Below, piece after piece: positions 34,026-40,973 of a DNA stretch of 40,973 nt. The stretch spans positions 1-40,973 of the forward strand of contig CACWUS010000012.1 of NCBI GenBank assembly GCA_902764145.1, in the 5' to 3' direction. Both the position numbers and the translations under genes were made by a program. Under the pieces are notes generated by a model that saw nothing but the letters and a program-made list of their open reading frames with translations, made no database searches and was not told the DNA's origin. Origin of the DNA: an uncultured Erysipelotrichaceae bacterium (GTDB taxonomy: Bacteria > Bacillota_I > Bacilli_A > RF39 > UBA660). Position 1 is the stretch's first letter. Every line of letters starts with the position of its first letter.

Positions 34026-34036
34026 GAGGTAATAAT

Positions 34037-34936
34037 ATGTATGTTGAAGTATTTGTAGTAGCAGCAATAATTTTGTTTGTATATATATACAGAAAGAATA
34101 CTGGAAATAATTCATATAAGTTTATTGCTAAAACTGTTGGTAGTACTTATGAAAAATATTCCCCATATTCTTTTAGAGTTGTAAGAGAAAAAGCAAAAGA
34201 ACTTGGACAAGAATATACTTCTAGACAATATTTTATTCAAATTACTGTATTTGGTATTGTTGCAGCTTTTGTAGCATATTTATACTTTTATAGTATTATA
34301 TGGAGTATTGTTTATGCAGTTGCCGCTATTTCATTTGTTCCTTACCTTACATATATGAGATGTAAAAAAGCTTATAGTGAATTTATATTTGAACAGATTC
34401 AAATATATACAACAAATGTTATTATGGAATATAATACTACACAATCATTTGTTAAAGCTTTAGAGGGTGTTAGAGATTCAGGTGTTCTTGAAGATCCAAT
34501 ACTTGCTGATATTAAAGAAATGATTCAAATGGCTTATGATAATGGTACAATTGATGAAGCAATTAGATTTATGAATGAAAAGTATGATTATTATGTAATT
34601 AAAAATATGCATCAATTATTCATTCAAATAACTAGAGAAGGTTCTAAAGATTCAGGTGAAGCTTTAGAAGGAATGCTTCAGGATATAGATATGCTTGTTG
34701 AAAGTGTTTATCGTGATAGAATTGATAGAACAAATTTCTACAAACAATTTATTACTTTCGGTATAGCACTTTATTTCCTTGTTTTACTGGTACAATTACT
34801 ATTAGGTAATGAAAGTTACTTGATTTTGCTCGAAGACTGGTATGTTATAGTATTACTGCATGGGGTAATATTAATAAATACATACTTCTTAGTAACTGGT
34901 ATAAAATACTACCATGAGGATGTAGGTGCTGAATAA
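34037..34936 (+). CDS. tadB: TadB-like membrane platform protein
   Basis: A 299-aa protein with helices near both ends and in the middle. The cytoplasmic stretch from about residue 100 to 230 (YSEFIFEQIQIYTTNVIMEYNT, then GEALEGMLQDID) follows the T2SSF/GspF pattern of TadB. GGAGG lies just upstream. Its stop overlaps the tadC start (TAATG). Together with TadC it forms the inner-membrane platform turned by CpaF. Confidence 0.82.
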   Translation: MYVEVFVVAAIILFVYIYRKNTGNNSYKFIAKTVGSTYEKYSPYSFRVVREKAKELGQEYTSRQYFIQITVFGIVAAFVAYLYFYSIIWSIVYAVAAISFVPYLTYMRCKKAYSEFIFEQIQIYTTNVIMEYNTTQSFVKALEGVRDSGVLEDPILADIKEMIQMAYDNGTIDEAIRFMNEKYDYYVIKNMHQLFIQITREGSKDSGEALEGMLQDIDMLVESVYRDRIDRTNFYKQFITFGIALYFLVLLVQLLLGNESYLILLEDWYVIVLLHGVILINTYFLVTGIKYYHEDVGAE

Positions 34937-35745
34937 TGACTACAGGAATAGAAATTTTAGCAGTTGGTATTATATTAATATTCTTATTTAACTATATAGG
35001 TGTATTTAGTTTTAATAAGTTTGTTGCTGATAATAGAACTGTTTTTGGAAAATTAAAAGAAGATGATTATGATTTTTATGTAATTAGTAAATATGGTGAT
35101 AGAGTTGATCCAAATGTAAGATATCAGGAAAGAGTTAAAAGCTCAATCATCGCATTTATAATAGCAACTATAATTGTGCTTACTAGTGTAAGTGGTGTGA
35201 ATTTTGCAATTAAAATTGTATTTGTTCTTGGTTTTACTTATTTATTCTTTAAAGATGATTATAATAAAGTTAAAAGATTTTATAAAGTTCATTTACATGA
35301 AATTAATTTAAAGTTACCATATTATTTAAAAAGTTTAGAAATCTTAATTCAACACTATACAGTACCTGTTGCAATTACTAGAAGTTTAGAAGAAGCACCA
35401 GAAATGTTTAAACCTGGTCTTCGTGAATTAATTGCTTCTATTGATGCAGGAGATTCAACAATTGAGCCATATATGGCTTTTGCTCGTAGATATCCAGTTA
35501 GAGATTCAATGCGTATGATGAGACTTCTATATAGACTTAGTTTGGGTAGTCAAGAAAGAAAACAAGAACAATTAATTGTTTTCTCTAGAACTATTTCTAA
35601 TTTACAAGCTAAATCAAGAGAAACTAAATATAAGGAAAGACTTGATAAAATGGAAAAGAAGACTATGTCTATGTTAGTAGCAACTGGTGCTGGAGTAATT
35701 GTTATAATTTTATTATCTATTTTACAAATGTTTGGCAATCTATAA
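34936..35745 (+). CDS. tadC: TadC-like membrane platform protein
   Basis: A 269-aa T2SSF-type protein: N-terminal helix (about 5-25), a pair of helices around 70-100, a cytoplasmic part (LPYYLKSLEILIQHYTVPVAI and LIASIDAGDSTIEPYMAFARR) and a C-terminal helix. Last gene of the cpaB-cpaF-tadBC operon. Order and size match TadC of Gram-positive Tad loci. Confidence 0.82.
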   Translation: MTTGIEILAVGIILIFLFNYIGVFSFNKFVADNRTVFGKLKEDDYDFYVISKYGDRVDPNVRYQERVKSSIIAFIIATIIVLTSVSGVNFAIKIVFVLGFTYLFFKDDYNKVKRFYKVHLHEINLKLPYYLKSLEILIQHYTVPVAITRSLEEAPEMFKPGLRELIASIDAGDSTIEPYMAFARRYPVRDSMRMMRLLYRLSLGSQERKQEQLIVFSRTISNLQAKSRETKYKERLDKMEKKTMSMLVATGAGVIVIILLSILQMFGNL

Positions 35746-35754
35746 TAAATAAAC

Positions 35755-35783
35755 TTGAATATAAAAAGAACATATTGTATAAT
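35755..35783 (+). promoter_or_regulatory. Separate promoter of the 94-aa pilin-like gene
   Basis: TTGAAT at 35755-35760 and a perfect TATAAT at 35778-35783, 17 bases apart. It allows the small pilin-like gene to be transcribed more strongly than the machine genes upstream. Confidence 0.65.
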
Positions 35784-35813
35784 TTAAATATAAGGTAAAG
35801 GAGGATTTTATTA

Positions 35814-36098
35814 ATGAAAGAAGCTACAGGAGAATTAAACATGACTGTTGTAACTTTAATTGCAATTGCTGCAATTGGTGCAATTTTCTATTTTGTTGTA
35901 TGGCCATTAATTCAAAGACAAGTTGTAAATCAATCTTGTAGAACTACTTATGGACCAGAATGGCATGCTGAGAGAAATCCTAATGATGAAGATATTTCAG
36001 GTGGAAATACTCAAGCAACAGTTCATAAATGGCTTTGCTGTCCTGGAAATGTAGCAACACCAAATGAAACAGATTGTGTTGTAGCAAGTGAACAATAA
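35814..36098 (+). CDS. Small pilin-like protein (candidate major subunit)
   Basis: A 94-aa protein: MKEATGELNMT, a long hydrophobic helix (about 10-32), then a short outer domain with four Cys (SC, WLCC, DC). Size and layout fit a Flp-type or Tad pilin-like subunit, although the usual leader before the cleavage site is very short. It has its own promoter and its own terminator and AAAGGAGG as ribosome site, consistent with high expression as the main subunit. The pilin role is inferred from layout and place. Confidence 0.7.
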   Translation: MKEATGELNMTVVTLIAIAAIGAIFYFVVWPLIQRQVVNQSCRTTYGPEWHAERNPNDEDISGGNTQATVHKWLCCPGNVATPNETDCVVASEQ

Positions 36099-36118
36099 TA
36101 AGTTCAAAAAATAAAATC

Positions 36119-36156
36119 AACTATAAATTATAGTTCTTATAGTTTATAGTTTTTTT
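36119..36156 (+). terminator. Terminator after the 94-aa pilin-like gene
   Basis: AACTATAAA (36119-36127) pairs with TTTATAGTT (36143-36151) around a 15-base loop, followed by T's. The next gene at 36187 has no clear promoter, so partial read-through here probably feeds it. Confidence 0.6.
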
Positions 36157-36186
36157 AAATTTAAATAAGAAAAAAGGAGTTTAATT

Positions 36187-36726
36187 ATGAGAGAGGCTAT
36201 AGGTGGTAGTTGGATACTTAGTATAGTTGTGGTATTTATATTTTTATTCTTGTTCTTTTTAACATATTCTATTAATTATACAAGAGCATTTAATACTAAA
36301 AATGAGATTATTAATTATATTGAACACTCAGAAGGATTCACTCAGTGGAATAACTGTGGTATTTCAAATCAAGATCCTAATACTATAGATTTTGATAAGA
36401 AATGTGGAGATAAAAATATAAAAATTAGTGATACTGTTCAAGCTAGAGCTTATACATTAATTAGGAATACTGGTTATGATTATGATGGAATAAGTGTGGC
36501 TGATTGTACTAGACAAGATACTAAAGGTCATCTTTTTGAAGAGGGTGGTTATTGTATAGTTAAAGTTTGTCAAAGTCCTAATAATAAGGAACAAAATACT
36601 TATTATAAGGTTACTACTTTTATTTCAATGAAATTACCTATATTAGGCCTTGGTTTAAATATTCCTGTTTCAGGACAAACAAGAACTATTTATTATGATA
36701 AAAGTAATTATGAATGCGATTATTAG
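36187..36726 (+). CDS. TadE-like minor pilin
   Basis: A 179-aa protein: MREAIGGSWIL, one strong helix (about 9-28), then an outer domain with six or so Cys. The SINYTRAFNTKNEIINYIE stretch after the helix is TadE/TadG-like. The start resembles those at 30090 and 35814. A strong ribosome site (AAAAAGGAG) but no evident promoter: probably expressed by read-through from the pilin-like gene, which would keep it at lower level. Confidence 0.7.
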   Translation: MREAIGGSWILSIVVVFIFLFLFFLTYSINYTRAFNTKNEIINYIEHSEGFTQWNNCGISNQDPNTIDFDKKCGDKNIKISDTVQARAYTLIRNTGYDYDGISVADCTRQDTKGHLFEEGGYCIVKVCQSPNNKEQNTYYKVTTFISMKLPILGLGLNIPVSGQTRTIYYDKSNYECDY

Positions 36727-36740
36727 TGGGGTGAATAATA

Positions 36741-37724
36741 ATGAATGTAATGGTTTATAACAAATATAAAGAAGCATTAATTGAATTAAAAATCGAAGTT
36801 ATGAAGTCTTTAGAAGGTGTTTATAATGTTGATGAAATTATAGATACTTTTACTAATTTCTATTATGATAAGATGATTTTAGATATTACTGCGATAAGAG
36901 ATTACCAAAACATAGATAATTTACAAAAATTAGCTATGAATATTAACATGGAAAATGTTATAGTTTTATTAGATGATAGTCCTGAAACAAATAGTGAAGC
37001 ATATATATCTAAATTAGTTTCTTTAGGTATATATAATTTTACTAAAAATGTAGATGGTATTAATTATTTACTTGTACATCCTCATTCATATAGGGATGTG
37101 GTAAATGTACATAATGTACAAGATATGAATCAATCTAATCAATTAAATCCAACACCTGTTGATACTGAAACTGCTAAAAAAGAAGAGAATATGGTACAAG
37201 ATTTACCATCAAATAATGGTAAAATGAAAATAATAGGTTTTAAAAATATTACAAATCATGCTGGTGCTACATCATTAATATATATGCTAAAAAAAGAATT
37301 ACAGAAGACAAAACAAGTTGCAGCACTTGAAGTAAATAGGGTTGACTTTTTGTATTTTAATGAGAAAGATATGATTAGTACTACTTCTCAAGAATTATTG
37401 AAAGAAATAATGCATAGAAATACATATGATGTAATATTAGTTGATTTGAATGATTATGAAGACTTGGATGTTTGTACAGAAGTTTATTATTTAATTGAAC
37501 CATCAACAATTATGATTAATAGAATGCTTAAGAAAAATAAGAGTATTTTAGATGCTATTAGAGGATATAAATTAGTATTAAATAAATGTACTCTAAATAA
37601 AGATGATGTTGCAACTTTTGAATATGAAACAAAGTTAAAAGTTGTTGATGCTATTCCTTGTGTTGATGATAGACAAAAAGAAATAAAAGAGATAAAAGAT
37701 TTTATTGGTAAAGTAAATATGTAA
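36741..37724 (+). CDS. TadZ/CpaE-like protein with degenerate P-loop
   Basis: A 327-aa soluble protein. The N-terminal half looks like a receiver-type domain (NVIVLLDDSPETNSEAYISK). The C-terminal half, from about residue 162, has the MinD/ParA order: IIGFKNITNHAGATSLIYML in place of a Walker A loop, then VAALEVNRVDF, then YDVILVDLND. The P-loop lacks the expected Lys before Thr/Ser, so ATP hydrolysis is doubtful. TadZ/CpaE proteins position Tad machines at the cell pole. Follows the TadE-like gene by 14 bases. Confidence 0.75.
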   Translation: MNVMVYNKYKEALIELKIEVMKSLEGVYNVDEIIDTFTNFYYDKMILDITAIRDYQNIDNLQKLAMNINMENVIVLLDDSPETNSEAYISKLVSLGIYNFTKNVDGINYLLVHPHSYRDVVNVHNVQDMNQSNQLNPTPVDTETAKKEENMVQDLPSNNGKMKIIGFKNITNHAGATSLIYMLKKELQKTKQVAALEVNRVDFLYFNEKDMISTTSQELLKEIMHRNTYDVILVDLNDYEDLDVCTEVYYLIEPSTIMINRMLKKNKSILDAIRGYKLVLNKCTLNKDDVATFEYETKLKVVDAIPCVDDRQKEIKEIKDFIGKVNM

Positions 37725-37730
37725 AACTAG

Positions 37731-37768
37731 TCAATAATATTGACAAATTTGATGTATTTATGTAAAAT
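37731..37768 (+). promoter_or_regulatory. Strong promoter with an inverted repeat over the -35 box
   Basis: TTGACA (37740-37745) and TAAAAT (37763-37768) are 17 bases apart, with TG at 37761-37762 directly adjacent. A 13-base inverted repeat TCAATAATATTGA (37731-37743) overlaps the -35 box and may be an operator. It drives the 123-aa gene alone. This is the only consensus TTGACA I found among the promoters called here. Confidence 0.6.
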
Positions 37769-37791
37769 TTTAATTAGTGGAGGGATAAATT

Positions 37792-38163
37792 ATGTTAAAT
37801 TTAATTAATCTTTTAGATGTAGATACACCACAACAATTATGTGAATCTTTGGAACCAATTTTGAAGATTGTTGGTATAGTTGTTTGGGGAATAAAGGTAG
37901 TTGTTCCAATTGTATTAATCATTGTTGGTATGTTGGATCTTGCAAAAGCTGTAGGTGAAAAGAGTGAAGATAAAATTAAAGAAGCTCAAAATAAACTTAT
38001 TAAGAGAGCTATTGCAGCAGTTCTAGTATTCTTAGTAGTTACATTTGTATCATTACTAATGGGATTAATTGGTGGAACTGACTATAAGGCATGTATGGAC
38101 TGTGTAAATCATCCATTCTCATGTTCTATAGATCTTGAAGGTGTAAATAGTGGTGAGAGTTAA
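37792..38163 (+). CDS. Two-helix TrbC/VirB2-like membrane protein
   Basis: A 123-aa protein with helices at about 27-52 (IVGIVVWGIKVVVPIVLIIVG) and 73-94 (AAVLVFLVVTFVSLLMG), joined by a charged loop, and a C-terminal end with three Cys (ACMDCVNHPFSC). This is the layout of TrbC/VirB2 pilins, except that no long leader is seen. Its core matches the N-terminal domain of the M15 fusion protein at 4575. Own strong promoter and own terminator. It may be a second kind of pilin or a pore-like accessory subunit of the Tad-type machine. Confidence 0.7.
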   Translation: MLNLINLLDVDTPQQLCESLEPILKIVGIVVWGIKVVVPIVLIIVGMLDLAKAVGEKSEDKIKEAQNKLIKRAIAAVLVFLVVTFVSLLMGLIGGTDYKACMDCVNHPFSCSIDLEGVNSGES

Positions 38164-38183
38164 TATATTAACTCTTTTTTTTT
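38156..38183 (+). terminator. Terminator after the TrbC/VirB2-like gene
   Basis: A 20-base perfect palindrome (AGAGTTAATA and its complement, 38156-38175) followed by nine T. It overlaps the stop codon. Confidence 0.8.
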
Positions 38184-38186
38184 GAA

Positions 38187-38215
38187 TTGAAAATATATGT
38201 ACATAATGATATAAT
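38187..38215 (+). promoter_or_regulatory. Promoter of the LTA-synthase-like operon
   Basis: TTGAAA at 38187-38192 and a perfect TATAAT at 38210-38215, 17 bases apart, with TG at 38207-38208. It begins four bases after the preceding T-run. Confidence 0.65.
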
Positions 38216-38231
38216 ATTTTAGAGGATTACA

Positions 38232-40256
38232 ATGAAAAAGAAGTATAATTATAATAAAATAAAAAGTAATATTATTAGTTTTATTTCAGATAATAAATTA
38301 TTTTTATTATTTGTATTTTTTTCTATGTTATTAGGCTTCTTTTTAAGACTTGCAAATATATCTGGAAGATTATATTTTAAAGCATTTGTATGTGACACTT
38401 TTATGGCATTATTAATAGGTTCATTTGGATATATAGTTAAACCAAAGAATAGATTTACATATTATTTTATTTGGTTATTCTTCTTTACTGGTATATGTAT
38501 TGCTAATACTGTTTATCATGGCTTTTATCAGTCATTTATATCTGTAAGCTTATTAGCGACATCATCTATGATAGGGCAGGTAAATGATTCTTTATTTGCT
38601 AAATTACATATTGTTCAATTTTGGTATTTAATATTTCCAATTATTTTTTATTTAATACATAAATATATATTAAAAATAGATTATTGTGATGAATTAGATA
38701 ATGGCGTAAGTAAAAAGATTTTTAAGAGATTATATATCGTTTTATTATGTTTATTAATTTGTATTTGCTTGACTGTTTCTTCATCAGATGGAAGTAGATT
38801 TATTAAACTTTGGAATAGGGAATCAGTTGTTAATAAATATGGAGTATATGTATATACAGCAAATGATTTAATACAAAGTATTAGGCCTAGAATTAATACT
38901 TTATTTGGATACGATGAAGCTGCTTATAAATTTAGAGAGTTTTATGCATGTAAGTGGAAAGAAAAGAAAGAAACAAATGAATATACAAATAAATTCAAAG
39001 GAAAGAATATTCTTTTTATACATGGTGAGAGTATTCAAACATTTTTAATTAATTTAAAAATAAATGGAAAAGAAGTAACACCTAATTTAAATAAACTAGC
39101 TAAGGAAGGAATATATTTTAGTAGATTTTATCCTCAGATAAGTATAGGTACTTCATCTGATACTGAGTTTACATTACTTACTGGTTTGATGCCATCATCT
39201 AGTGGTACGGTATTTGTTAATTATTTTAATACAACTTATAAAGGAATGCCTGAGTATTTTAATAATATTGGATATTATACATTTAGTACACATGCTAATA
39301 ATAGGGAATATTGGAATAGAGAAATAATGCATAAGAATTTAGGATATAAAGATTTTTTTGCGAAAGAAAGTTATATTATTCCTGAAGATGAAGATGATTC
39401 TGAATATATAGGTTTAGGATTATCTGATAAGTCTTTCTTTAAACAATTTATTCCACTTTATAAAAATATTAAAGAAAATAATAGTCCATTCTTTGGAACA
39501 GTAATTACTCTTTCTAATCATTCTCCATTTAATGATGTTAATAAATATGGTGAATTTGATGTAACTATGGATTATAAATATAAAGATAAATATGGAAATA
39601 CTATAAATGATAAAGCTAATTATTTAGAAGGAACTACAATGGGTAATTATTTAAAATCTGCTCATTATGCTGATGAAGCTTTAGGACAATTATTTAATGA
39701 TTTAAAGAAAAATAATTTATTAGATAATACAATAATAGTATTTTATGGTGATCATGAAGCAAGAATAGGTAAGAGTGATTTTGATATTTTATATAATTAT
39801 GATCCAGTAGAGGATACTACTATTGATAAGGATGATGAAGAATATTTTGATGTTTATGGTTATCAATATGATCTGCTTAAAAATACACCTTTAATTATAT
39901 GGTCTAATGATGAAGAATTTGATTTAGAAGTTAATAGTACAATGGGTATGTATGATGTTTTACCTACGATTGCTAATATGTTTGGTTTTACTGAAAAATA
40001 TTCACTTGGAAATGATATTTTTAGTAATCATGAAAAAATAGTTGTTTTTCCAAATGGAAATGTACTTACTGATAAAATATATTATAGTGACTTAAATGAT
40101 GAATATATTGCATTTGATTCTACACCTATAGATACTGACTATATAAATAATTTAAAAGAATATGCAAATAATATATTAGAAGTTTCAAATGGAATTGTTG
40201 TTTATGATTTAATTAAAAGAGAAAGTGATAGGATAGGTGAGTGTACACGTGAATAA
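38232..40256 (+). CDS. ltaS: Lipoteichoic acid synthase-like phosphoglycerol transferase
   Basis: A 674-aa protein: about five N-terminal helices (to residue 185), then an extracellular alkaline-phosphatase/sulfatase-fold domain. Metal and active-site residues seen by pattern: E266 in FIHGESIQ, nucleophile T307 in IGTSSDTEF, W361 and R363 in REYWNRE, H430 in SNHSPF, D508-H509 in YGDHEAR. These match LtaS-type enzymes, which polymerise glycerol phosphate from phosphatidylglycerol onto a lipid anchor outside the cell. Presence implies a single-membrane, Gram-positive type envelope. A membrane-anchored partner overlaps its end. Confidence 0.85.
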   Translation: MKKKYNYNKIKSNIISFISDNKLFLLFVFFSMLLGFFLRLANISGRLYFKAFVCDTFMALLIGSFGYIVKPKNRFTYYFIWLFFFTGICIANTVYHGFYQSFISVSLLATSSMIGQVNDSLFAKLHIVQFWYLIFPIIFYLIHKYILKIDYCDELDNGVSKKIFKRLYIVLLCLLICICLTVSSSDGSRFIKLWNRESVVNKYGVYVYTANDLIQSIRPRINTLFGYDEAAYKFREFYACKWKEKKETNEYTNKFKGKNILFIHGESIQTFLINLKINGKEVTPNLNKLAKEGIYFSRFYPQISIGTSSDTEFTLLTGLMPSSSGTVFVNYFNTTYKGMPEYFNNIGYYTFSTHANNREYWNREIMHKNLGYKDFFAKESYIIPEDEDDSEYIGLGLSDKSFFKQFIPLYKNIKENNSPFFGTVITLSNHSPFNDVNKYGEFDVTMDYKYKDKYGNTINDKANYLEGTTMGNYLKSAHYADEALGQLFNDLKKNNLLDNTIIVFYGDHEARIGKSDFDILYNYDPVEDTTIDKDDEEYFDVYGYQYDLLKNTPLIIWSNDEEFDLEVNSTMGMYDVLPTIANMFGFTEKYSLGNDIFSNHEKIVVFPNGNVLTDKIYYSDLNDEYIAFDSTPIDTDYINNLKEYANNILEVSNGIVVYDLIKRESDRIGECTRE

Positions 40257-40863
40257 GAAAAGTGATATTAAAATAATTATTAAGTTTGTTATTATAGGAA
40301 TAGCATTGTTTGGTTTTATTGGTTACAAAGTTAAAAATGATTTCTTTACTGATGATGAAACTCATAAAAAGTTATTATCATTAGACTTATATGGATATAC
40401 ATTAAGTAAAAGTGATACTGACCTTTATAAAGATAATTTTAAGGCTTTAGAAGCCATTTTAAATGAGAAACCTATAAATTATTCAGATTATGCTAAACAA
40501 GTCTCTAAACTCTTTATAATTGATGTATTTACTTTAACAAATAAAGTATCTAGTACAGATATTGGTGGTCTTGAATTCTTACATAAGAAATTAAAAGAAA
40601 ATTTTAAAGAGAATATGGGTGCTACACTATATAAGAATGTTGAAGTAAATTTAGATGGAAATAGAACTCAAGAATTACCAGAAGTAAGTAAAATAGAAGC
40701 AACAGAAATTACTGAAACTAAATTTACTTATGGTGAAGTAGAATATGATGCTTATTTAGTTACATTAAATTGGGAATATAAAAAAGATTTGGGATATGCT
40801 AAAAGTATGAAATTAACTCTAATTAAAGATAGTGATAAATTATATGTAGTTAAAGGTGAATAA
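40249..40863 (+). CDS. Membrane-anchored extracellular protein next to ltaS
   Basis: A 204-aa protein. I chose the GTG at 40249, 8 bases after AGGTGA; a GTG at 40237 overlaps that site. The gene overlaps the end of ltaS by 8 bases. One N-terminal helix (about 7-24), then an outer domain of about 180 residues with no Cys. The phrases LYGYTLSKSDTDLYKDNFKA and KLFIIDVFTLTNKV recall a conserved uncharacterised family of gut Firmicutes and Mollicutes-like genomes. Function unknown; coupling to ltaS suggests a role at the envelope. Confidence 0.75.
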   Translation: MNKKSDIKIIIKFVIIGIALFGFIGYKVKNDFFTDDETHKKLLSLDLYGYTLSKSDTDLYKDNFKALEAILNEKPINYSDYAKQVSKLFIIDVFTLTNKVSSTDIGGLEFLHKKLKENFKENMGATLYKNVEVNLDGNRTQELPEVSKIEATEITETKFTYGEVEYDAYLVTLNWEYKKDLGYAKSMKLTLIKDSDKLYVVKGE

Positions 40864-40876
40864 AAAAGAGGTTTTA

Positions 40877-40973
40877 TGAACTGAACCCCAAAAGTTGGAC
40901 AGTTTATAAATAGTTTCTAATTAGAGGATTGTAACCTGTAATTTATAGGTGACAGTCCTTTTAATTTTAATTT
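40877..40973. mobile_element. Left end of an IS3-family element (cut by the window edge)
   Basis: From 40877 the sequence reads TGAACTGAACCCC and then AAAAGTTGGACA, the form of IS3/IS150-type terminal repeats. The exact tip could be 40877 or 40882; both start with TG. The transposase genes and right end would lie beyond the window, so orientation and target duplication cannot be read. Placed 14 bases after the stop of the 204-aa gene. Confidence 0.7.
40923..40962 (+). terminator. Terminator-like hairpin inside the IS end
   Basis: GGATTGTAACCT (40926-40937) and AGGTGACAGTCC (40947-40958) form a 12-position stem with one mismatch and one G-T, followed by TTTT. A similar hairpin near the end of IS3-type elements would block transcription entering from outside. 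Confidence 0.6.

Noticed and set aside
22640..38163. Conjugative type IV secretion system
   Set aside because: A TrbC/VirB2-like small protein is present, but there is no relaxase, coupling protein or VirB4-like ATPase; the ATPase and platform genes are of Tad type.
1..40973. CRISPR array, tRNA or rRNA genes
   Set aside because: No regularly spaced direct repeats and no cloverleaf or rRNA-like GC-richer stretch seen; intergenic gaps are nearly all under 150 bases.
1..40973. Mycoplasma-type code (TGA as Trp)
   Set aside because: TGA ends aguA, potC and the sortase gene at sensible places, and Trp is encoded by TGG throughout.

Overview
The window is very AT-rich and gene-dense, and most genes lie on the + strand. 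TGA is used as a stop (aguA, potC, the sortase gene) and Trp is TGG, so this is genetic code 11 and not the Mycoplasma code. Several features point to a wall-bearing, single-membrane, low-GC Firmicute: a lipoteichoic-acid-synthase-like protein, a sortase with an NPKTG substrate, a SipW-type signal peptidase, an M15 wall peptidase and no secretin. The style (extreme AT bias, short intergenic gaps, SipW/TasA-like cassette, Cys-rich surface proteins) resembles uncultured gut Bacilli such as RF39/Erysipelotrichales relatives; that placement is inference. Operons are short. Many begin with an extended -10 box (TGnTATAAT or close) lying right after the T-tract of the preceding terminator.

Layout. 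(1) 145-5561: surface and secreted proteins. These are a DUF6273-like membrane protein, a SipW/TasA-like cassette (1402-3235), a divergent small secreted protein, an NPKTG-anchored protein, and a fusion of a two-helix TrbC/VirB2-like membrane domain to an M15 peptidase. (2) 5579-8038, minus strand: an ABC importer with an NMT1/THI5-like binding protein. (3) 8159-16385: polyamine block, potABCD followed by the agmatine deiminase pathway (putrescine carbamoyltransferase, agmatine/putrescine antiporter, agmatine deiminase, carbamate kinase). (4) 16433-22534: YgjV-like membrane protein, PcrA/UvrD helicase, an unrecognised 862-aa protein with a 58-aa downstream ORF, and an HD-domain protein. (5) 22640-38163: the most interesting part, a Tad/Cpa-type pilus or secretion locus adapted to a Gram-positive wall. 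It holds two small single-span secreted proteins, a 1273-aa protein with about 47 cysteines, a Cys-less thioredoxin-like membrane protein, a class-B-like sortase with a large cytoplasmic N-terminal domain, a TadE-like protein carrying three dockerin-like modules, paired CpaB/SAF proteins, CpaF/TadA ATPase, TadB, TadC, a small pilin-like protein, a TadE-like protein, a degenerate TadZ/CpaE-like protein and a two-helix TrbC/VirB2-like protein. (6) 38232-40863: an LTA-synthase-like phosphoglycerol transferase and a membrane-anchored partner. (7) From about 40877: the left end of an IS3-family element, cut off by the window edge.

How the genes fit together. The Tad ATPase and TadB/TadC would assemble small pilin-like subunits. 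The CpaB pair, sortase and Cys-rich protein would form or anchor an extracellular structure, and the dockerin modules offer a calcium-dependent docking surface. The two-helix domain at the end of the Tad locus recurs about 33 kb upstream fused to a wall peptidase, and the NPKTG protein is a plausible client of the sortase, so regions 1 and 5 may be one functional system. The polyamine block would import or exchange agmatine and putrescine and make ATP from carbamoyl phosphate. No prepilin peptidase, no cohesin and no AguR-type regulator is visible in the window.
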